Of a DNA stretch of 13,724 bases, positions 1-9,000 are shown piece by piece. Source of the stretch: Amoebophrya sp. AT5.2 (taxonomy: Eukaryota; Sar; Dinophyceae; Syndiniales; Amoebophryaceae); NCBI GenBank assembly GCA_005223375.1, contig RXOD01005505.1, forward strand, positions 1-13,724, written 5' to 3'. The notes below the pieces were generated by a model. It did no database searches. It worked only from the letters and a program-made list of their open reading frames with translations, and was not told where the DNA came from. Position 1 is the stretch's first letter. Each line of letters starts with the position of its first letter. Position numbers and translations under genes: made by a program.

Positions 1-2145
1 ACACCTGGCTCGGAATTGTCGCCCTTCCCCACATCGTCCTCATCCGCGTGCACCTGAGAACCCGATTTCGAAGCGAAAGTTGCTGCGACTGCGAGGAGGG
101 ATGAGTCCCTATGCCTTTTCTATAATTTTTGCATCGAGAACACAAAGACAAAATTACTGAATCTGAACGCTGAAGATAGATTGAGAGATTCATACATAAT
201 GTGTGAAGAAGCACCATCACGTGATCACGCGCCGGGTCCCCCGGCGCTTAGGTTTCAGTCGGCGCGCCTCCGGATGGTCGAAGTTGGCGGCGATTACTTA
301 GGGCGCGAAGAAGTCAAGTGGCGGGGCGCTCGGCGCGGAAAAGGATTCAAAATCAAGTTCAAGGCGAGTGTTGGCACGGAGGATTGCGGCGCGGGCGCGG
401 CAGCGATGAGCTCGGCGCGGATAAACGTGTAAAGCAAAACTCTGCGGTTTACGGCGCGGGCGCGGTAGTTGCGGGTGTGGCCGTGGCTCGCCTACTACCG
501 ACCATAGCAAAGCAAAAGTAAGAGCCTACTTCGGCAGGAGCAACTAGCTCGCGGATGCCCTTCTACGGGCCTTTGTTTCGTAGCAGCTGTCGTTTTCGCC
601 GTAGCAGCACCGACTGCTTTAATCGGGCCAAGCTCAAGTTGCGTAGGCACTGTGGTCATCTTCAGAGTGTAGATCCTCCCTCTTCAGCCATGATCGGCAT
701 GGATGCGAGAGATCTTCGTGATCGACGAGCAATAGATACCAAAGAAAATAAAACTCTATCTTCAATCATCTCTTGTTGTTGAACAAGCAAGCTTATATAT
801 AACTAATCGTAATCAGCCATCATCTTCATCAAATGAGCTAAAGCATACGTAACTATCGCAGAAAGTTGGAACTAGAAGTACGTATAAGTAGCTTACCATC
901 ACGCTTCTGCCCACCACGCTTGTGGGCCCGCTTAGCTTGATCAGGTGGTCAGTCATGCTCCCCTTCGACCTCCCGTCTTTCCCCACGAAAATGTTGCCCA
1001 TGTCCCCTGTGAAGGGACCAGCAGCTGGTGGTACTAAGAAAAAATATAAACGTATAGTAAAAACTATAGGGCTACTTACTATACTTATACTGAAAATTGG
1101 GCGGGGCGGGCTTCGGGGTCCTCCTCGGTTGATGTCCTGGAAAGAGTTCGGCGAAAAAAGAAGAAAGGCTGCTGCCCACGGTCAGCGGGACTGGGCCAGT
1201 CCCGCTGACCGTGGGCAGCAAGATAAGGACAAGCGCGGGACTGCAGCTGCCAAGTAGTCGCCGCGCTAGCTCCTTATCTTGCCCTGCTGTCAGGCTGCTG
1301 ACTCTGTCTGTCACCATGCTAGAAGTCACTGCCTTTTTACATTTACGACCTGCAGCTGCGTCTGCCTCTCAATGGCGCATCGCCTACCGAATACTTGCGC
1401 TCGCCTTCCACCCTGGCAAATCGGGTCGCTCGGAAGGATGCCATCTCCTTGTTAGTACCTCCAGCTGTTCATGTCCTATCCCCGACGTGTCGTTCCTCGT
1501 CCTGGGGGCCGCCGTGGGTTTTGTTATACGGGTTGTAGTGAGGTCCTGCGGACACGCAGCCCTGGGAAAAGTCCGCCTTCTCGTGGATGTGAAAGCCGTG
1601 CAAACCCTCCTTCCCGCAGTTCACCAGATCCCACTCGATTAGGGACATATGCAGGAGGGACCGGCGATGGCAATGGTGGTGGTAGAGCGAGTTCATCCCT
1701 ACTTTCTTAGCGATGGCGAGTTGTGCCGATTAAGGCGCTGCTAAGTTGATGTCTACAACTGACCCGGCGAGGCATCTGGGGCGGTTTCAGAGATGGATCA
1801 TGCCCGCCCACTGTCATTGCGGCGATTTCTAAACACCAATTTGAAGGCGCCGGGAACAAGTCGTAGTCGGGTCCTCGGTTCGAGTAGGGCCGGAAAGCGG
1901 GGCACAAGAGAGGGTGAGCCAATCGTTCCACTTAACCACTTGCTACCATCGCAATCGCTGGGCCCTGCAACATAACACAGCTGGTTGTTGTCCTTCATTG
2001 TGAATCTGACGATGCCCTTACACCCGGTCTCGGCGGCGTTATCGGAGCAGGGCTTTCCCTTTGGACCGATGTCGCACTTAGCGGTGAGGGGCCGAATCCC
2101 AGTCAGTCCGCAAATGGGGACACAAAAATCACGCAGGAAATCCAT
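1..2145 (-). CDS. SOD1: Cu/Zn superoxide dismutase, 4 exons seen, 3' end off the window
   Basis: This enzyme dismutates superoxide to hydrogen peroxide and oxygen. Minus-strand exons: 1972-2145, 1483-1633, 897-1006 and 1-53 (partial). The ATG at 2145 is the first in its frame close to the domain. Exon 2 carries GLHGFHIHE (two Cu ligand His), GCVSAGPH (the disulfide Cys and the bridging His), the His of KTHGG and the His of EERHVGD. The Zn-ligand Asp follows at the start of exon 3 (GDMGN), and exon 3 also has [16 protein letters not shown]. Exon 4 opens with VH, the last Cu ligand, then VGKGDN. All ligands are therefore present; the active-site Arg region lies beyond the edge. Intron 3 is GT-AG (54-896). 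Intron 1 can be read as GT-AG (1634-1971), which aligns the W of YWDLV with the family Trp. Intron 2 (1007-1482) has no GT donor. The N-terminal part has extra Cys residues unlike the cytosolic enzyme, so a secreted form is possible. The family call is firm; the N-terminus is not. Confidence 0.9.
54..896 (-). other. SOD intron 3 (GT-AG)
   Basis: The donor ATG|GTAAGC and acceptor TTCTCAG|GTGCAC join two phase-0 codons and restore the family sequence GRSVM-VHADEDD. It is the longest intron of the gene, at 843 bases. It contains a GC-rich patch (about 215-545) with repeated CGGCGCGG words, for example 386-403 and 451-468. I see no coding exon or RNA gene inside it. Confidence 0.8.
1170..1220. 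repeat. Perfect 25-bp inverted repeat with 1-nt loop
   Basis: The arms 1170-1194 and 1196-1220 are perfectly complementary around a single central G at 1195. The arms begin TGCTGCCCACGG and are GC-rich, so the transcript would form a very stable hairpin. It lies inside SOD intron 2, near its middle. Confidence 0.95.
1218..1282. repeat. Second, imperfect inverted repeat next to the first
   Basis: GCAAGATAAGGA at 1218-1229 pairs with TCCTTATCTTGC at 1271-1282 (12 bp). AGCGCGG at 1232-1238 pairs with CCGCGCT at 1261-1267 (7 bp). A small internal loop separates the two stems, and the terminal loop is 1239-1260. The left arm overlaps the end of the preceding palindrome, so the two hairpins compete or stack. 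Confidence 0.85.
1645..1974 (-). repeat. Intron 1 insertion-like unit: TATGT repeats plus terminal inverted repeats
   Basis: On the minus strand TATGT (1970-1974) is followed at once by TGCAGG, and the other end reads CCTGCA followed by TATGT (1645-1649). This is the layout of a 5-bp target-site duplication outside a terminal inverted repeat. Complementarity continues imperfectly inward for roughly 25-30 bases: AGCGATTGCGATGGT near 1945-1959 against ACCATTGCCATCGCCGGT near 1660-1677. Removing exactly the element plus one TATGT copy would break the SOD frame. A GT-AG cut (TAT|GTTGCAG to ATCGAG|TGG) keeps it. Confidence 0.65.
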
Positions 2146-2350
2146 TCTTGAAGCTATTAATTGATTGTGCTGTGAGATAGATACCACTCTAGTTGTACTT
2201 CATGAGATTTATCAAACTTGCGTGAGCGCTACATCGGTGTGTTTGTAATTTTTTCTTGCTACGAAATCGAGTCGATGAGATTGGGCAGCTTCTATGTTCT
2301 ATCTCTCTCTGCTGTATAAAACGCAAACGCCTCACCGGCAGAAACCTCAC

Positions 2351-2453
2351 CGCTCGCGCATACTCTGAACAGAGTTTGGCAGACCTCCGAGACCACGAAA
2401 GCGCACACCAAGGCTACAAACAAAGAGGGAAAACTACACTGAAAGAATATCAT
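2351..2453 (-). CDS. Possible upstream SOD exon encoding a signal peptide
   Basis: An ATG at 2453 opens a strongly hydrophobic stretch (MIFFQCSFPSLFVALVCAFV), which is signal-peptide-like although it lacks a basic n-region. It would end at a good donor, AGCG|GTGAGG (phase 1). The acceptor TTAATAG at 2155-2154 has the matching phase and leads into SOD exon 1 just ahead of its ATG (CT TCA AGA ATG). The joined product would be a secreted SOD precursor with an intron at 2154-2350. Nothing beyond phase and hydrophobicity supports this, and the frame is also open upstream, so this may be chance. Confidence 0.3.
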
Positions 2454-2740
2454 CCGTAGCCTCAATCCGACCCATGTTGAGTATTTGTATTCTTCATTGT
2501 TCCGAAATGAAACACAACGCAAGCCACGCCCAGCAAGGATAGAGAGCAACTGCAAGCGCGAGGCCAAAAGCGCACCTCGGTAGGGCTGGAGGCGGGTGCC
2601 CCACGAATGAAGTGAAGCTGACGCATCTTGATTTCGCAAACGAAGACGGTTCGAAAAGTTTGCTCCTCGCTTAGGCTTCGGACGAAGTCCAAAGTGCCAT
2701 GATGAAGAGCCTGAACGATGATGATTTTCATCAGATTTAC

Positions 2741-2907
2741 CCTGCTGGCTGCTGCTCAGTGTGAAAACAAGTCGTCACGTCGATCTGATGAGGGCATGAG
2801 CCCGCTTATTTGCTGAGTACTTTTAGTTTTACCTACCTGCACCTGACCCCTGCCGATCATGTATGAGTGTGTGTTTCAGCCAGCAGGCTGCTGCTGCTCA
2901 GTGTGAA
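2741..2907. repeat. Paired direct and inverted repeats in the intergenic region
   Basis: CCTGCTGGCTG at 2741-2751 is exactly inverted at 2877-2887. An 18-base direct repeat (GCTGCTGCTCAGTGTGAA) occurs at 2748-2765 and 2890-2907. The two repeat pairs bracket about 110-125 bases of unrelated sequence. This resembles a small non-autonomous insertion or a duplication product. It lies just past the stop codon of the gene ending at 3035. Confidence 0.8.
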
Positions 2908-3034
2908 TGATTTCCTGGATTACTGATGTGTTGAACTTGAACTTGTATCATGCGCAGTAATATCCGCTAAAAATGCGATCTCTGCTGCTGGGTCGTGTCC
3001 GGCGAGTAAAACTTCTTGATCGGCGCAACTTATT

Positions 3035-6000
3035 CTATTGCTCCAAATCGGTCGCGGCCACTTTTTCAAAAATTGCGGGCTCCTGATTAGCTCCAGCGTT
3101 TGAAGAGGACGGCTCGAGAAGTTGTTCTCCTTCGCCTTCCAGCGTCGGCGAGTCGATCCGGTCCAGTCCCGTCGTGGTTCCTCTCCCCGACATGTTGCCT
3201 CCTTCGAAAAGCGTATTCGCATTTGCTGGGGCGAACGTCGCGTAGCTCACGTAGGGAGACGACGCGTATGGAGCTCCCGCAGGAGCCGGACCCGCTGTTG
3301 TACTCCCGCCCGGGGGCTGCAAAAATTCGCCACTCGCTGCTCCCACTGGCGCTCCGACGATAACGCCAGGAGGTGGGCCCCCTGCTCCAGGAGCGGTTGA
3401 ACTGGAAATAGAAGTTCCATTTTTACCACTACTTCCAGCAGCCCCCACCTGGCACTTGCCGAAGGAAGGCGGTGGGTTGTTCCACACCGGCCTCGAACAC
3501 TTCACGGACTGATTTACTTCTGCAGCATCTGCATGTTGTGCAGCGTCTTCCGCCCCATCGTCGAGTTGTACCGTTGTAGTCGCGTTGCTGGTCGTTGTCA
3601 TGGACTCAGGAAGTGTTATGGCTCCAATGGACTCAGGAACTGCCGCTGCTCCAGCATCAGTTGCTGCACCTGATGCTGGAGCAGCGGCAGCTGCTGCTCC
3701 CGTAGTTGCTGCTGCCCCGCCACCTGCTGCTCCCGTAGTTGCTGCTGAAGCCTGCTCCGACATCGACAGCGTTGTAGTTGTTCCTTTTGCTCCTGCTGTC
3801 GGCGTTGTTCCGGATGTGCTTCCCTTTTGGGTGTTGGGAGTTGGAAACTGTCCCTTCCCACCACCGGCTCCGTTTGGCATCGCGACTGCAAAATGTTGTT
3901 GACCATAGCCACCGGCTGCATGATGTTGACCATAACCTGCAGCTCCGGCCCCCCAGCCTGGAAATCCGCCACCGCCGCCGAACCAGTTTCCCGATGGCCC
4001 GCCACCCCCGAAGCCCGGATTTAATATTCCACCTCCTCCTCCATACGCGTTCATATTATGCCCAGGAAGTTGCGGATATTGCCCCCCTGCTGGTGCCCCT
4101 CCGTGCAGGCCCTGATGCCCCATGTACCTCCCGTAGCCGGGCATGCCTTTTTGTGGAACGCCGAAGTGCTTGTTGGGGAGTTTCGTCGGGTCGTTCGGGT
4201 GCTCCATGTCGCCCTCAATGTGCTCGTCGGTGAGGCCCTGAATGTGCACCACAGGACAAACCCCATACTGCATCCGCTTGCACGAAAGATGCGTGCAGTA
4301 CTGGTGGCAAACTGTTGTTGTTCGAGTTTTATTGGATTTTCGGAATCCGATTTCGAAAAATTGTTTATGCTCATCTTACTCTTGTTCTACTTGGCCTGCA
4401 ATCCAAATCTATAGCTGTACTCACTACACACAAGAACCGTAAGTAATTGAAGATGAAGTTCTAAGGCGGGGGGAATCTTCAATCGTTCGCGCATCAAGGA
4501 GTTACCATAGCAGACGGCCTCGGGCGCTCCTGTTCCGGAGTACTTCAAGTGCAGCTTGTCGATGGCGGCAACTAGGCCTTGCGGATCCGCCCGCACACCG
4601 TCATTGTGACCGATGCGCAGCCAAATCGGACACAGGTGGTCCTGGTCGCGCGGGGGGCGGTTCTCCACGTTTATGCGCATCTCGTTGTACCTGTAGATAT
4701 TTCCAGATCCAGTGTATCTGTATTCACGTTCGCCGTCGACGTTACTTCAAAATTTGAAGATCACTACGATTTCCTGGGCTTCTTCTTTTCGATTCGATCA
4801 CGACGAGTCGCGCGGCCAGGGTCACTCACTCCCATAGATGTTGAAAGCTCAAATTTTTTTGAATCCAAGCACCTACTAGCCAGGATAGCTGTTGCAATAC
4901 CACGAAGCATCAGTCTATCAATCCCGACGAGATCATCGAGAAAGAATTAAGAAGGTATCAATAAACGAGTACTTGTAGGTTCCTGGCAGCTTCATCCGGA
5001 GATCGTCTCTGACCGGCGGCGTTTTGTTCAGTTCCAGGCAGAGTTCCGCGAGCTCCAGTATGGTTTCCGAGGACAGGTAGTTCTTCTGGAGATGGAATTC
5101 GTGAAAACGCATGGGCTCGGAGTCATCCGTGAACTCGCGCCAGGCCTTGACATAGTTCACCAACGGCGCGACCGAGGTCAGCACGTTCGTGTACAACTTC
5201 CAGACGGAGACCTGAGCGGATGGGTTTTTGATGTCGTGGGTCTGATGTTGGGTTGCGATCATTTTGCATTTTTGCGGAGCACTTTCGCTGAGTCAGAGGC
5301 GCAGGGGGCGGCAAACCGAAAAATTTGAATGAAGTTGAAGAGACCAGCCCTGGAGACCACCAGCTCAAACAAGGTATCAAGCTGTAGAAGCAGAAAATAG
5401 CTGAAGCTGTTGCTGTACTATTAAATAAAAGAGCTCACCTGAATCCGCCTTTTCAAGAGCCAGTCGCAGAAGAGGGTGAACGCCTCGTCGTTGAGGCGGA
5501 CGCCGTTCATGTTTAGCTGGGCGCGACAGATGTCCCATTGTTTGCCGTGGCCCTGCGTGCCGCTCTGACCGTGCTCTGTCACGTTGCCGGTTGCATCCCC
5601 GAACAGAACGCCATCCAAAGCTTCGATGAACTGTGGTCGGTGATGGGGAATGATAGAAAGAGAGAAGATTTCTTGGGCCCTATTTTTTGCCAAAGTTTTT
5701 GCTGTCATTTCCAGTTGTGCTCCTAGGCAGCAATTGATTCTAACTATGCATCTTTCTGGATCCGGTGATACAACGACAGCTCGAGCTCATCGTCCCTTGG
5801 AAAACACTAATTATGCGACTCATGTAGATGTACGGTGGCCATGTTTTCCCCAATGTTTCTGAAGGCGTGATCTCCCTTCGGTGCGCGTGCGTGCGGGTTG
5901 TACAGATTGTTCGCATAGTGCTCCGCGGCCCGTTGGTCCGGGACCATGAAGTTGAAGGTGGCCTCCTGCCGCTGATCCTTGAAGTTGTTCGGGTGCCAGT

Positions 6001-9000
6001 CGATGGCAAGGGCAATTTTCTGCTGGTAAATACAGAGCAGCTCTTCGCGCGGCCGCGGCGGGTCGGGCTTCGGTGGGGCTGTTTTTTGTATATTATTGGT
6101 GTCGATTTCATCTTGAGTTGTGAGAATTATCTCGGCGTCCGATACTTAAGACGAAAATGCGCGATGCTGGTAGCGGTGGAAAAAGCTACTTGTTTCTTAC
6201 TTATTCTCATTGGAAGACAGCATCGAAAGTCACCTCCTTTCTTAGAACAGTAATGTATGCATATGCTTCAATTCTGGCCATCGGAGAACCTGGTCAAGAG
6301 CCTAAGCCAATGGCGAAAGCTAAAGCAACTTTTCTTTTCAGCTATAGTACTTCGATGAGCACCCCTACCCCTTCAAGTAGGTAAAATCGAAAGACAGTAC
6401 CCCAGCAGCTCTGCGGCGCGTTGACCTTGCACCATCTTCTATTTGCGGGAGCCGCCTGCTGCGCCGGGTCGAGACCCATCCATCCCGGAATAAGTTGTTG
6501 TTGCCCCATCATCCCCATGTGTGGCTGCATCCAATTGGCCCACAAAGAAGCTCCCATCGGGTTCATACCAGGCACGTTAGAAGTACCCATGCCCATCATC
6601 TGCATCATGTTACTCATGGCGGATGTTGCTGCTGCGGGTGCGGGTGCGGATGTTGCTGCTGCCGGATCGGAGGCCGCCGCGGGGACGGATGCTGCGTCCA
6701 CCGCCGCCGCTGGCACACCAGAAGAGGGGGTGGCGGCACAACTCGCACCTGAAGATGAAGGCACAACAGCGTCCACTTCTGCTTGCGTGGTGGCCGCAGT
6801 AGTCTCTGCGGTCGTGCCTGCACTGGCTTCTGCGGTGGCTGCGGTGGCTGCGGTGCCTGCGAGTGCGAGTGCGGTGGGCGCAGCGGCTTCTGCAGGACAC
6901 GCACCGGACGATATCGCGCCCGCACTTGCCGGAGTCTTCTCCGTCGCAACGGCCGGGTCCGTCGCGGATGTTTTGCTCATGAAGTTGTTCGTATGTAGTT
7001 GGGCCATCATGTTCATGTTCTGCGCTCCTGCCAACAGCTGAGGCGCTTTTGCTGCAACAGTCGCTGCTGTCGAGGTGGCTCCTGCGCTCGCATCGGCGGC
7101 TGGAGGTTGTAGTTGCAGTCCGGTACTAGGCATATTGGCTGCGCCCACTTGCTTTGGCAGCGCGCTGGTGGGCGCGGCGAATCTGCTCGCGCGGTTCCCC
7201 GCGTTGTTCAATAGATCGGGTGATGTTGCCGGCTGCTCGGACGCAGTGCGTGTGAGGCTGAGGTTTGTGCTCGCGGTGCGCTGAAGGCAACTCGCGCCGA
7301 TCGCGGTTGTGGCCCCCGCCGCCTCGGCCGCAATCTTGGTTTCTGTGAGGAAATCGATTTTTTGTGATCCGAATTTAAATGGTTTCTCTGGTGCGTGTCG
7401 AAGAACGATCAGATGATCCACGGAGGCCGCGCATGATTGGAGTGAGAAACTACAGAGAAGGAGAATGATCAGAGCAGAGCGAGTGAGGTTGGAAGTACAA
7501 CTCAATCTGATTGTAGATTTACATGTGCCTCAGGCCGCTGAGCTCTTCACCAACCTTCAACAAGAAGAGGACTTCCACCGTCATTCTCGATATACTATGA
7601 CGTATCAAAAATAAAAAAGAAAATGAATCAATATTGTTTGTAGTTGTACCCTCTAGCTGCCTGGTGGCTTGTTGCGCAAGTTCCGCGAACGACGAGGTGA
7701 CAGTCTGGAAGCTCATTTTCGCCCGTTTTTTCGCCGGTTCTCCCACCCCTTCCAGCCCGCCCGCTCCCCCGTAAGCAACGCTCTTTGCCTTGCCAGAAAA
7801 CGCGAATTTCACCTGTGTTATATGTTCTCTTGAGCGACCTACGTACAGCACGAGCACCTGCACGATAGTATATTTATGGCACCACATCATGATCGACATC
7901 AATGATGAAAATGGAGTGCAAGTAGACTAGTACGGATCCATCATGATCTTTGTTCTCGGTATAGAATAGTACCTTGGATTCCTCCGCCGGAACTTCAAAC
8001 GCGGCTTCCACGGAGTCGACGTCTCTTTTTTTGTCAACCTCCACCAAGTCCGTCGCGGAAAACTTTGGCGGCTCCCGCACGTTAACTTCCACGCGGCCTT
8101 CCAGTGATCGTTTGATGTTGGAAGGCCGCGTGCTGTCTCGATCGCCTTTATCCTCTACGTTCGCTTGAAGATCCTGGGAGGCGGAAGAGGAGCTTCTATT
8201 ACGCGGCCGGTCGTCGCTGCGCTTCGCGGGCTCCAGGATCACCTTCGGCCGGCCCTTCGGCGTTCTACTTCTATCGGCAGCTTCGGGGAGCTCCTCGCCG
8301 CGGCGCTCGCTCCTGTCGCGCCGGCGATCGCCACTTCGCCGATCGCCACTTCGCCTTCGGTCGTCCCGCCAGTGGCGGTCCGGGGCGCGAGATGGGGCAC
8401 CTGATGCATTTTTTGAGAATGCTGACTTTCACTCTGTGTTCGTGCTGAGCCACCAGCGGGCTTCCGATTCGGACTCTCTCATATTCATCATCGGTTCGAC
8501 ACAAAGTATAAAATTAAATAAACTACTCGTGAGACGATAGTATGCAAGCGATACGAAGTAATCGGCAAAGCACCAGCACTAAAACTCAAACTCAAGATGA
8601 AGAAAGAATTGAGAGTTCTATACCTCGATAGTCCCGCCTCTGCGTTGGGTAGCTCCCTCCGCCTCGGTCGTCACGCTCCCGACGAGGATCGTCGTGGCCG
8701 CGGATGCCTCCATGTGATCGGTCCCCGTAGGATCGATCGCCGCGACGTGGAAGTGGTTCACCCCTTATCGCGGCGTGACGAAGTGGAGATCCGCGGCTTC
8801 TTCCCTTATTTCCATTCCCTTTTCCCTGATGAGGCATGACGCTTTCGCGATCGACGCGATCGGCTTCTAGCGGTCGCGATCGCTGGCTAGGGATGCGGTC
8901 GCGGAGGTCCCTTCGAGCGTCCCTGTCCCTGTGGTCTCTAGAAGTATTCTTTTTGACGACTTCCTCGCCGTCAGATCGCCGCCCCTCGACCGCATCTTCG

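Larger units (their letters stand above)
1007..1482 (-). other. SOD intron 2: non-canonical donor, inverted-repeat ends
   Basis: Exon 2 must stop before an in-frame TGA at 1471-1469, yet no GT donor there preserves HVGD-MGN. The frame-keeping solution has an AG acceptor (CACAG|GGGACATG) and an intron starting GGGATAGG. The pentamer GGGGA occurs at both junctions (1479-1483 and 1003-1007), so the exact cut can slide by several bases. Just inside, 20-base arms at 1021-1040 and 1449-1468 are inverted copies (17 of 20). The interior holds two strong hairpins. Confidence 0.75.
2146..3034. other. Intergenic/UTR stretch between SOD and the RS-CCCH gene
   Basis: Apart from the possible signal-peptide exon and the 2741-2907 repeat, I find nothing supportable here. 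Both flanking genes run on the minus strand, so the stretch must hold the 3' UTR of the upstream gene and the promoter or 5' UTR of SOD. No RNA gene was recognised. Confidence 0.5.

Noticed and set aside
1170..1282. Reading the hairpins as a bacterial-type terminator or CRISPR repeat
   Set aside because: They lie inside a eukaryotic intron, with no T-run in a matching position and no spaced repeat array.
1211..1642. 143-codon open frame on the plus strand
   Set aside because: It covers SOD intron 2 and the antisense of SOD exon 2, so it is a shadow.
2256..2459. 67-codon plus-strand open frame
   Set aside because: There is no recognisable sequence. It starts at a non-ATG codon and has no supporting neighbour.
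5740..6111. 123-codon Arg/Ser/Thr-rich minus-strand frame
   Set aside because: It is a shifted frame over exon 5834-6144. The neighbouring frame carries the balanced sequence that joins in phase on both sides.
6421..7041. 206-codon Ala/Val-rich open frame on the plus strand
   Set aside because: It mirrors the Ala/Thr/Met-rich exon 6401-7342 on the minus strand, and the splice-supported frame is the minus one.
7343..7505. Signal-peptide-like start (LIILLLCSFSLQSCAAS) ahead of the Ala-rich exon
   Set aside because: The frame starts at TTG, not ATG, and the hydrophobic part lies upstream of a good acceptor (TTTCCTCACAG) whose phase matches the preceding exon. It is read as intron.
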